From: Blastocystis sp. Blastoise
Taxonomy: Eukaryota > Sar > Bigyra > Opalinata > Blastocystidae
Direction of reading: 5' to 3'
Assembly: GCA_039096225.1 (NCBI GenBank)
Contig: JBBPEB010000030.1
Span: forward strand, 496,001-560,000
DNA: 64,000 nucleotides
The notes below the pieces were generated by a model. The model was not told the DNA's origin and did not search any database. It worked only from the letters and a program-made list of their open reading frames with translations. The position numbers and the translations under genes were made by a program. Position 1 is the stretch's first letter. The number at the start of each line of letters is the position of its first letter. This document shows positions 1 to 25,447 of this stretch, piece after piece.

Positions 1-890
1 TTATAATAAAGAACAACTTCAAAATATATAGGTATAAAATCAAGTTGTTTTAATGTATAAGAATATCGATAATATATATGTGAAGAAGTAGTAGAAGAAG
101 GAATAGAAGAGAGTATACTTGTAGACCAAGAAGTATCATCATAACTTGATTTCATCCAATTAGTTGACAATGGTAAATTTAATGTATATCTCCATATTGT
201 ATTATTTGTTATTAATAAAGAGGCTATATATATATATATAATAATAATAATAATTGTAATTTCAAAAAAAAAAAAACGAAAAGAAGAATATTATTATTTT
301 ATAAATATACGATATATTTTCCATTCATCAATAGAACTATCTATTAAAGATATTTCTAATATAGTGATTTCATGAATAGACACACTTAATAATGAACCTA
401 CTGACCAACCATTCGTTGAACTACTATAAAATTATATATGAATATACAGATAATAATAATGACATTCAAAAATATTCATATTTAGCTTATTTATTAAAAA
501 TATATATATATATATTTAAAAAATAAATTAAAAAAAAATATTTATAAAAAAACTTATTGTATTCTAAAAATAACTTATATATAAAACTATATATATTTAC
601 GATGAACTAGCAACAAATGTATAAAGTGTAGGTTCCAAGCAATATACAAAATTCTGAGTTTTTCCTTGATTATCATTACTTGAAAAGAAATCTATTTCTT
701 TACCAATATAACGACTTCCACGAAACAAAGAAAGCTCTTCTCCAACTGAATAATTACTATAAACTCTTTTGATTTGAACTTGTTGTTGATTATCATTACA
801 AGTCAACTGTGAATAACCTAAATACATAGATCCTATAAAAGATGGAAATATACATTGTATAGCCAAAACAAGAATCCAAAGGAAATTCAT
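1..890 (-). CDS. Secreted protein of unknown function, 5' part only
   Basis: The reading frame starts at 890 with a hydrophobic signal peptide (MNFLWILVLAIQCIF...). I join three exons by frame: 890-603, 423-311 and 223 to the window edge. Donors are GTAAAT and GTATAT and acceptors are TATAG, and the frame stays open through both joins. The last visible exon contains DDTSWSTS followed by YYRYSYTL and an alternating hydrophobic stretch. This resembles the galactose-binding-like beta-sandwich often attached to phosphoesterases and glycosidases, but I cannot name the family. The 3' end, and so any catalytic domain, lies outside the window. The exon 2 acceptor is a tandem TAGTAG. The gene is divergent from the histone deacetylase gene. 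Confidence 0.6.
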
Positions 891-1745
891 GTTTAACTTG
901 ATAATGAATGAAAATTAATTGGAAAGATAATGTCTTTTAAATTATTTAAAAATTTATGGTTTTTTATGATGGATCTCCTCTTTTATTATATTTTTTCTCG
1001 TTTATTTCTCTTGATTATTTCTATTGTTTTTCAATGAAATTCAGTATCTATGAGAATTTTCTTACTTTCCTTTTGATTTATTCATATCTTTTATCATAAG
1101 AAGACTTAGATCTTCTATGATTTGAAATATTTCAGAGGACTGTATATATATTTGTTTTCATTTAGTGTTCATTGATGATAATTGTTCGAATATTTGAGTA
1201 CAATAGTTGAATGCTCAAAGTAGAATGAAAAAGAGAAATTTAAAGTTATTTTTTTATATATTATAGTATAGTAATTATTGTTCAAATTGCCCTATAATGT
1301 TGATTGTATAATCATAGACTCTAAATATTGTTTTAAATGAGACAAAACATTTAAAAACGTTTTTATAAGGAATTGTATTTTGATATTCATAGTTTTATTC
1401 TCTCATTTAGAATTCAAAATCGTATCTCTATTTGTCGATTTCTGATTAATACGAATAAAAAAAGAGAGTAGAATAGATGCCAATCAATAAAAAATGAATT
1501 GAGTGAAAAGAATATGAATAATTCTGGAAATTCTAATGTTTTCTAGTCAAAAACATATTGATTCATGGGAGAAAATGATATGCATTTAAAAAGAACAGCA
1601 TTTTCAAAATGAAAAAAATAATGAAAAAACGAGAAACAACTGCATTTTTGCTATTCTTTCTTTATATTTGTTGGAAAGAGGCTGTTTGAAATATAGGTTG
1701 ATATTCGAAAGAAATCTCATTTGCTATTCTATACGATAATCAATA
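891..1745. promoter_or_regulatory. Divergent intergenic region
   Basis: About 855 bases separate two divergently transcribed genes and should hold both promoters. The sequence is mixed AT-rich DNA without long repeats. I see no RNA gene or convincing open frame. No specific promoter element can be assigned by eye in such AT-rich DNA. Confidence 0.4.
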
Positions 1746-4049
1746 ATGGATGCTACTGCTGTCGAAGATATAAAAACAGGAAATAGAATCACTGAGAGTT
1801 CAGATCCTCAAGGAAAACGAAGAGTTGCATATTTTTACGATAGTATGTAGTTTCACACATTATCTTTTTAAATTTACTATTTAAATAATAATTATAATAA
1901 TCTATAGATGAAATTGGTAATTATAACTATGGAAAAACACATCCTATGAAAGTATTTTTCTAATTATTGTTTTATTTTTAATGTTAGTTATTTGAATTTC
2001 ATAGAATAACTATAATATATATAAATATAGCCTCACAGAGTTCGTATGGCAAATCAGTTAATTGTAAACTATGATTTACACAAATATATGGATGTTTTCC
2101 GTCCTCATCTTTGTAATTACCTTGATTTAATGCATTTCCATGCTGACGATTATATAAATTTCTTAAGAATTATTACTCCTGAAAATAGAGATACTTATTC
2201 AAATCAACTTGCTAGATGTAATTATTATTATTATTTATTATATTATATATATCTTTTATTATTGTTATTTATTATATTATATATATCTTTTATTATTATT
2301 ATTTATTATATTATATATATCTTTTATTATTGTTATTTATTATATTATATATATCTTTTATTATTGTTATTTATTATATTATATATATCTTTTATTATTG
2401 TTATTTATTATATTATATATATCTTTTATTATTGTTATTTATTATATTATATATTTTTTATTCAAGTTAATGTTGGTGATGATTGCCCTATTTTTGATGG
2501 TCTTTTTGATTATATTCGTACTTATACAAGTGGATCTATTGGTATTTATATATATATTTAAAATTATTATTATTTTTTATTATTTTTTCTTTATTATTTT
2601 TTCTTTATTATTTTTATAATTCTATTTATATATATATAAAGGTGGTGCTTGTCGTCTTAACGAGGGATTATCGGATATAGTTATAAATTGGGCTGGTGGT
2701 TTACACCATGCTAAGAAATCAGAAGCTAGTGGCTTCTGCTATGTAAATGATATTGTTCTTGCTATTCTAGAATTATTAAAGTATAGTTATATATTTATTT
2801 ATTCTTATTATTGCTAGTATTTTTAATGATAAAATAACAATATATATTATTTATTTATTCTTATTATTGCTAATATTTTTTTAATGATAAAATACAAATA
2901 TATAAATCTATTTATTCTTATTATTGCTAAAATTTTTTAATGATAAAATACAAATATATAAATTTATTTATTCTTATTATTGTTATTAGTTTTTTAATGA
3001 TAAAATACAAATATATAAATTTATTTATTCTTATTATTGTTAATATTTTTTTAATGATAAAATAACAATATATATTATTTATTTATTCTTATTATTGTTA
3101 TTAGCTTTTTAATGATAAAATTATAATATTTATTATTCTATTTTTATCAACTTTTATTATTCTAGGAAATATACACGTGTATTATATATTGATATTGATA
3201 TTCACCATGGAGATGGTGTTGAAGAAGCCTTTTATTGTACAAATAGAGTTATGACTGTCTCCTTTCATAAACATAAAGATTATTTCCCTGGAACGGGAGA
3301 TATTGATGTATATTTATCTATATTTATATATTAATAAACAATTATAATAAATACTCATTTTTATTATATTATTCTTTTTTATATAAAAAATTCTCTATTC
3401 ATATCGTATACTATTATTATTATTATATCTAAGTATACTTTATCATAATGTTCTATTTAATGTTTATATATGAATAGGACATAGGTTGGGAAGAAGGCAA
3501 GGGATATGCAGTCAATTTCCCTCTAGATAGTGGTATGGATGATGAATCCTATGTTTCTATCTTTAAACCTGTATATATTATTATATTTATATTATTATTA
3601 TATTTATTGTATTATTATATGTTCTATTATTTAGAGGAATTATCTTATTTTATATTAAATAATACTTCTACTATATATATATATATATATATAGGTAATA
3701 AAGAAGGTAATGGAAACCTATCAGCCAGAAGCTATAGTTCTTCAATGTGGTGCAGATTCTCTTAGTGGAGATCGTCTTGGATGCTTTAATCTATCTCTTA
3801 AAGGTATATATATACTATATATACTTATATGTTTTTTTTTTTTATAATTTTTTTAACTTTTTTTTTACGATACTTGACTTTTTATTTTTTTTTAATATAT
3901 ATATATATATATATAATTTGCATAGGTCATGGTGAATGTGTTAATTATGTTCGTCAATTTAATAAGCCTATGCTTGTTTTAGGAGGAGGTGGCTATACTA
4001 TACGTAATGTATCAAGGTATATATATATGTATTATTATTATTATTATAC

Positions 4050-4102
<53 letters not shown>

Positions 4103-4118
4103 CTTATTATTATTATAC

Positions 4119-4150
<32 letters not shown>

Positions 4151-4805
4151 CACTTATTATACACTTATTATACACTTATTATTATTATTATTATTATTAT
4201 TTATAATTATTACAATAGATGCTGGACTTATGAAACTTCTATTGTTCTTGGAAAACAAATCGATGTATATATATATATATATATAGATTTATTATATAAT
4301 ATATATATATATATAGAATGTATTACCTTTTAATAATTATTCTGAATATTTTGGACCTGATTATAGTCTTCATATTAAACCTAGGTATTTTATATTTATT
4401 AATATATATAAATATATATATATTTTACTACTTATTATTCTATATATATATTCTATTTATTATAGTAATATGCGTAACAGTAATTCCACAGAAAGTCTTA
4501 ATAATAAAATTGCACAAATATATAGTCATTTAGACTCCTTAGAGGCTGTTCCTGGTATTCAAATCGAAACAGGATCTATTCTTAAAGTATATATATATAT
4601 ATATATTATTATTATTATTCATTTTTTTTAAAATTCATTTTCTTTATATATTCTAATATTTATAGTTATTTATTTATTTAAATCTATATATATATATATA
4701 TTTTAGACTCCTGAAGGTACACATTTTGAAAAGGAAGATGATAGTACTATTGATGCTGATACACATTTCATAGATACAAAACATCAATCAAATATTAATC
4801 TTTAA
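1746..4805 (+). CDS. Class I histone deacetylase (RPD3/HDAC1 type)
   Basis: Zinc-dependent removal of acetyl groups from histone lysines, in nuclear co-repressor complexes. Thirteen exons join in frame: 1746-1842, 1908-1951, 2031-2217, 2467-2541, 2642-2780, 3166-3307, 3478-3570, 3695-3803, 3926-4016, 4219-4264, 4317-4384, 4466-4586, 4707-4805. The product is 436 residues, a normal class I length. Seen in order: [11 protein letters not shown] near the N terminus, the charge-relay [11 protein letters not shown], the zinc/active-site run [15 protein letters not shown], the zinc-binding CGADSL, and the catalytic tyrosine in GGGGYT. All key residues of the family are present, so the enzyme should be active. 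The tail after about residue 380 is short and acidic. Every intron begins GTATNT or GTAATT and ends AG. Introns 3 and 5 hold minisatellites. Confidence 0.95.
2221..2456. repeat. 34-bp minisatellite in HDAC intron 3
   Basis: About six to seven copies of a 34-base unit (core ATATATCTTTTATTATTG) fill most of the intron. One copy carries ATTATT in place of ATTGTT. It translates as repeated hydrophobic runs but lies between a good GTAATT donor at 2218 and the TTCAAG acceptor ending at 2466. Confidence 0.85.
2781..3165. repeat. Minisatellite in HDAC intron 5
   Basis: Roughly six diverged copies of a unit of about 57 bases (TTATTCTTATTATTG followed by TTTTTTAATGATAAAATA) occupy the intron between exons 5 and 6. 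Copies differ by single substitutions and small length changes. Confidence 0.75.
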
Positions 4806-5810
4806 ATATCTATATACATATATATATTCTTTTACTCTTTTTCTTTCTTTCACTCATGTGTATGTATATAAATTTATTTTATATTTATTTATTTTATATC
4901 ATTATCCTGTGATATATATTTTTAACTGTTTTTTCTCCTCTTAAAAAAAGAGAAAATTTATTTTATAGAATAATTATATTTATATTCATACAATTCTAGG
5001 TGTATCTTACTATATATTCATTTCTGAAGGTTTTCATAGTCTTAATCATACTTGTTTTGTAATTATTCATTCTCAATTCATTCCAATAAAACAACTATCT
5101 TTTATTCACATTTTTTTTATTTTGTAAACAAATAATTTCCATAAAAATCTTTGATTTATTCACGTAAATTATTGTCTTCTGCATTTAAACTATTCTACTT
5201 ATGACCTAAAATACATATATATTATAATTTATTTCGATAAATATGGAACGACGTCAAGAAATTCCATCCTCACATTCATTATCATCAGTTTCATTTCCTT
5301 TTCAGTATAATCTTCATCTAATGTCATTTAATAAATAGTGAGATCACATTCTTCGACTTTTGTATTGAATAAAAACAGAATCAACCACAATAGGTCTTAA
5401 AACCATACTAAATAAAATACTAATTTTGATATCTATTCGAGCTTTCATTCTAATACGAATAAAAATGATCTAAACTAGTTAACCAAGCAAAAAAAATAAG
5501 AATCGAAAAAAACATTATTATTTCTTTACAAAATAATAGAGTGACAATTAACTCAATTTGATAAGATGCACCAGAAAAATGAAGGTTGTATAGGTATAAT
5601 ATAGGTTGAACAACAAATAATTCTATTTTATTGGACAGATTTTATAATAAACCAATAATTTGTCAGTCCTATTGAGAAGTGTTGTATTGAAAAACTAATG
5701 TTCTGTCTCTTTTTATGAATCATCGTTTTCTTTAAAATAGTCAGTCTTTTAAACTTTTTAATTCTTATTTTTCGTATTCTAATAAAATCTAAAGTCCTCG
5801 AAAATTGAAA
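4806..5810. other. Intergenic, no gene seen
   Basis: About 1 kb between two genes in the same direction. It should contain the 3' end of the histone deacetylase transcript and the promoter of the next gene. No RNA gene, long open frame or repeat is recognisable. Confidence 0.4.
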
Positions 5811-12889
<7,079 letters not shown>

Positions 12890-13837
12890 GAATAATATAT
12901 ATATATATATATATTATTGAGAAATTCTATTCTTAATATATATATATATATTTATTTATTTATCATTTGTAATGTTGTGTGTATTCTTTATATAATATAA
13001 TATATATAATGTTATAGTAATGTGTTTATGTTTATCATGTGTATTTTATTTATATATTCTTCTTTTATTATTTCATTTTGTTTATCATTATTAGTCATCA
13101 TTGTTTTTGCTATATATATATATTTTTTTTTTCTTTTCATTTTTTCCTTATAAATATACCCTATAGATAGATATATTAATTTAATAAATATTTCTTTTTC
13201 GAATAATTATGGTAAAATTATTGTATTTCAATTGATTATTTTGTTTGTTTCTATTTCAATTTTAGGTCTAAGAACGAGTCACTATTATTGTATGTAGTAG
13301 ATATGAACAGTCTTATTATAAGAGATTTATGAATGACTCTTATTTGTATCATTTTGAGAATATTCTTTTTTTATAGCAATGCGTTCAACACACTTGACCA
13401 TCGCAAATGTTTTCACAATAAAAAACACACATTTTCAATCAATAATCTCAATCAATATCATTTTCACAACAGATTCTTATCATCTTTTATTAACACAATG
13501 AATGATCGACGCTTTAATAACTGACATATTGACTTATACCATATATTTAGGTAAATAATTGACAAAAACAAATGAATAATTATTCCCATAATTTTTTTCC
13601 ACATTTCTTTTCTTTTTTATATATTTAGTTTAAAGCAATTGAAGCTCTCCAAAAAACAGAAGACTATTCATTTTTATTGGTTTATTTATAAAAATGAATA
13701 CGTTCAGCAAATCAGAAAAAGTTAAAAATTCGTTTGCCAATAGAAACTGATATATAATTTAAATATAAAAGGAAAAAATCTCAAACAGAAATAATAATGG
13801 GAAAAAAAGAATAACTTTTTTTTGATGAAGCGAAGCC
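12890..13837. other. Intergenic, no gene seen
   Basis: About 950 bases. The first 250 bases after the stop are TA-rich. A 63-codon open frame at 13333-13524 has no family resemblance and no splice partners, so I do not call it. The region should hold the promoter of the GH35-like gene. Confidence 0.4.
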
Positions 13838-20454
<6,617 letters not shown>

Positions 20455-21038
20455 ATAATATATATATATATATATAATTATATTTTTTTTAAATGAGATA
20501 CTCCTTGTATTGCTTATATTTATTATTATTCATATAAATAGTCTATATTTATTTATTGATTCTACATATTATTTTCATTATTTTTCATATTCAATATTAA
20601 TATTAACTATAATAGTATTAATATTTATGTTATTTAAGAAACTATTTTTCATATTCCTTATTCTATTTGCTAATGATTTTTTTTTTATTATAATTATTAT
20701 AATGTTTACACCAAAAAAAAAATACTTTTTTTTTTCATAAATAGTTGTTTTGTTTTGTTTTTTATCTATTAATTTTTTTTTTACTATTTTTATGATAGAT
20801 CTATGAGTACAATAATCTCTTTACTGTATTAAAAGATCTCACGAACTATGAATCCTATTGTATTCTAATAAAAATATATTATTTCATTGACATTTTTTCA
20901 GATAAAAATGTAATCAAATATATAAGGATACTACAAGCGTTTTATTTCATTATCATACATATATTTTTGAAAAAAAATTAATAAATAAATAATACAAAAC
21001 AAATAGAAAAGACAAATAAACATAACAGACATATTCTT
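20455..21038. other. Convergent intergenic region, no gene seen
   Basis: About 580 bases lie between the ends of the GH35-like gene and the DUF1764 gene. It is AT-rich with T runs. A 76-codon hydrophobic frame at 20510-20740 has no supporting features. Confidence 0.4.
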
Positions 21039-21512
21039 TCAGAAACAACAGTCACAATCAAATGGACAAAGAGGTGTATTACCTCCTTTACCTATACCTA
21101 AAGACTCTGGAGTATATACTTTAAGTCCTGTTTCTTTATCAATTCTGGTGAATTCTAGAAATATTCAAATATAGTACAGAAAGTAAAATAGAGAATAAGA
21201 TCACAATTTCAAAAAATATATACGTATTGACTCTTGTTGTTTGAATTGTGTTCTTGCATCAAGCTCCTTTCTGACTTTTCTCATCTCTTCTCTGTTCTTT
21301 TTAGTTTCTTCATCTACTTTCTGTTGCTTTTTAGTCTTGGCATCACTAAATAAGGAATCCATATCAAGAGAAGATTTGTGCTTTATATCTTTTACTTGTT
21401 TTTTCTCAGCAGTATGTTTCTTTTCTGTTTTTGAATGAGCATCTTTCACTTCTTTTTTAGAGTTATTTCCTGATTTTATTTGTTTCTTTTCTTTTTTTTT
21501 AGTTTCAATCAT
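21039..21512 (-). CDS. DUF1764 family protein
   Basis: Two exons, 21512-21224 and 21154-21039, joined across a GTATAT...CTAG intron; 134 residues. The N-terminal two thirds is Lys/Glu-rich and probably helical or disordered. The C-terminus, GLKVYTPESLGIGKGG then NTPLCPFDCDCCF, matches the conserved end of the DUF1764 family, a small eukaryotic family of unknown function. Five cysteines cluster in the last eleven residues. The start is the first ATG of the open frame. The gene is divergent from the glutaredoxin gene with 212 bases between start codons. Confidence 0.85.
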
Positions 21513-21724
21513 TTAAATCAAGAAAACAAATAGAATGATGAAGAATAACGACCTTTTGCTTACAAAAACAAAAAAAAGAACAATTAAAACGTCGATAAAA
21601 AGAACAATTAATCACGGGTCATACGCTAAGTACCTCGATTCTCACTTTTCTTCAAAGAAGACGAATTTATTTTTTTTTTTTGTTTTTTTTTTGTTTTTTA
21701 ATTTTTTATTATATATTTGTGATA
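21513..21724. promoter_or_regulatory. Short bidirectional promoter region
   Basis: Only 212 bases separate the start codons of the DUF1764 gene (left) and the glutaredoxin gene (right), so both promoters must lie here or overlap. A stretch of about 35 bases that is nearly all T (21669-21705) sits just upstream of the glutaredoxin start. Confidence 0.5.
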
Positions 21725-22453
<729 letters not shown>

Positions 22454-22937
22454 TCTTTTTCTTTATGTACCTTTTTTTTTAATGTTTCTTTTCTTATATT
22501 ACTTTTCAATATAATACTGATTGCTCATCCTCAAATATATATGATTTATTATTATTTTTAGTGTAGATTTTCTTTGTTATTCTTTTTAATACTAATTATA
22601 AATATTTTAAAGTGATTTTAATAATAAAAGAAACAAAACAATGATATGATATACATAACGAATAGAAATTACAATATCTGCTTAAATAATTTTATAAAAA
22701 TAGGATAAAAACATATGATAAACATAAAATGCAAAGTATAAAAAAGAATAAATAAAAAACAAATACACAAAGATATACAAAGATTATAAGTAGTTTTAAA
22801 TAAGAAATACGCCTTTAAGAATAAATATATAAATAGAATAAGATATAAAATAATATAAAAAAATATATATATAATAATAGACTATGATACAGAGGGAATG
22901 AATAAATAAATTGAATATTAAATATAATGAATAGTAT
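22454..22937. other. Convergent intergenic region, no gene seen
   Basis: About 480 AT-rich bases between two convergent stop codons. Nothing beyond likely 3' untranslated sequence is recognisable. Confidence 0.4.
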
Positions 22938-24948
22938 TTATAAACGAACAGTTCGATAGGATTTATTACTGGGAGCAGTCGATGTTTGTGGAGCAGAAAT
23001 AGGCTGATGAGCAGGATTATAGATTTCATAAGGGAGATTATTTGTAGAAAGAGGAGAAGAAGGAATAGCAGTAACTGTTTTAACACTTAATCGTTTAGAT
23101 TTACGTTGTTCTTCTTCTTTGTATTTGACATTGAGTGATATCATTAACTAGAAATAGATACGTAAAATATCAATATACAGTAGGAGAAGAATATATATAT
23201 ATAGTTAAATAGTACTTTAGATGAAATATATATATTTGATAATGAAGATATAAGACAAGCAATTAGATAAATATCAAAAATAATTATAGAGCAGATGATG
23301 AAACATAGAATTGCATCGAATTATATAATAGTCATATATAGAGAAATATTTTATTTCATGTATAATTAAATAAAAATAAAAAGACATACAATAATCCAAA
23401 TACAGAAAAGAACAATACTTAGAGAGAATAATACAATTCCACCTGTAAATTGTTGAGAAGCACAAACACCAAAACAATCTATACTTGTGATTTTCTCTGA
23501 AGAGCAACCTGATGTATAATAATCAGCAACTATATAAGGATCATATGCATGACGCACCTATGAAGGATGTGTGGAGTTATATATAGAGAAATAAAGAAAT
23601 GTTTATGAATTATATAAGAAATAGTAAGAATATAAATAATATATTAAGATTATAAAAATAGAGTAACAATACTTTATTAAGAATAATTTAGATATTAAAG
23701 AAAATAGAGAAACAATATTCTATTAAGAATAATTTAGAATATATTAATGAATATAAGAAACAATATATTTAATTCTATTAAATGAAACATTCAATGAATA
23801 ATTAAAAGAAAACAAGAAATAAATATAGAGATTACGAGCATGAATAATAATATAAATAAGGAATAATACTTGAATTGTGATTTTTGGTGATGGTTTCTTT
23901 GAGTATATAATATGATTGAAATCATTCTTATAAGAACAACCAGCAGAAGAGAAACCAGTTAAAAACGGTTGAGATCTATATAAATATATATTATTTTTTT
24001 AATTTTATTATTAAATATAGAATATGCTTATTATAATACTATAAAAATTCCTTTGATAAGAAATGCTTGTAATTAAGCATATATATAATTATAATATTAT
24101 AATAATAAAATAAAAATATATCATATATTCAATATATATAATAAAGAATAATAAAATACGCAGGTAAATCTAATATATAATGATCTTCATTCTTTCGAAC
24201 TCTTAAGCAGATTTCACTAAATTCATAAGTCACTGTACACGAATTTAAGGCCCATTTTCCATCTCGATTCTTACATTTATCTCTACAAATCTCTCTATAT
24301 ATATTATTTTAATTATATAATTTGTATAAATTATTTTTATTATTTAATTATTTTAATTAAGTAAAATATATAAACTATTAAATGTATATAAATAAAAACA
24401 ATTCTAATAAAACATAAACATAATAAACAAAATAATAATACAAAATATCATATATACTCTTTTTCACAACCTAAATCTTCTTTAGTAAATTTCTTAACTA
24501 CTTTCTGATCAATTGTTTCGTTAAATAAAACAAAATGCCCATCATCAATGGTATATTGAGTATTTTTTTTATCTACAGTAGTTTGAAAAAATGTAGGATT
24601 TGATAGATTGCATCCTTGTTCTGGATCTCCTGTCTTCTTGCAATCATCACGAACTGGATAAAATTCTCCATCGTCTTTTGTAATCATCGTCATCGATTCT
24701 CCATTAAGTCGGAATTCTGACTTTGAAAATATATCTTGATATTCTGACCATGCTGACGAAGCATTATTATAATCTTCAAGTCGTTGAATACGTGTATTAT
24801 TTGCAAATAGCATGGCAAGACCAAATATCATGATCGAAAGAGGTATGATAAGTAAAACAGAGGAACAAACAAGAAATGGATTACGACAATGACAGCAGGA
24901 ACAACATTTGGATAGATGAACTGATTGATTGACAACTTTAGAACTCAT
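22938..24948 (-). CDS. Two-pass membrane protein with Cys-rich ectodomain, unknown family
   Basis: Five exons: 24948-24458, 24294-24160, 23975-23870, 23557-23390, 23147-22938; 369 residues. The short N-terminus carries a cysteine cluster (SKCCSCCHCR), a plausible palmitoylation site, directly before a first membrane span (VCSSVLLIIPLSIMIFGLAM). A ~220-residue loop with about a dozen cysteines and potential N-glycosylation sites follows. The second span (IVLFSLSIVLFCIWIILM) leads to a cytoplasmic tail of about 75 residues with PYEIYNPAH. Both ends are therefore predicted cytoplasmic, with the loop outside. I do not recognise the family. All junctions keep frame with GTATNT donors. Confidence 0.75.
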
Positions 24949-25447
24949 TGTCTATAGTTTGTAATTAACTTTTATAAAAGTACAAAGAAAAAAAAACCGA
25001 AACACAAAGTGTTGGTTTAAAATAGTTTTTTCATAATTATGTGATAAAAATGAATCTAAAAATAAAAATAACATATGATTTTTTAAATTTTGTTATATAA
25101 TCAATATTTAACTATATTTTGTTGATAAAACACGGTCCAGTAAGTGAGACAAATTGAAAAAAGTTGTTTTAAACAATAATCAGAGCTTTCTCATATAATC
25201 AATTTACCATATGCCAAATATAGAAGAATTTACGAAAGATTTAATATGTTCATAATAAAAATGATAATAAGTATAACAGGATAGCATCAGACAATTATTG
25301 AATAAGAAAAGAACATCAGAAATATAAAGATAATAAAGAAATAATAATAAATGAATATAAAAACAGTTGAATCAAGACATGAAGAATATGGGATAAATAA
25401 TATACAAAAATATGTTTAATATATGTATATACAAGAGCAAAATATGT
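24949..25447. other. Intergenic, no gene seen
   Basis: About 500 AT-rich bases between the mannosidase gene and the promoter of the two-pass membrane protein. I see no RNA gene, repeat or open frame worth calling. Confidence 0.4.

Noticed and set aside
4020-4333. Poly-Tyr and poly-Ile open frames
   Set aside because: They are ATT-repeat introns of the histone deacetylase gene read in different frames; the flanking exons fit the family without them.
13333-13524. 63-codon frame between two genes
   Set aside because: No family resemblance, no splice partners, and random frames of this length are expected.
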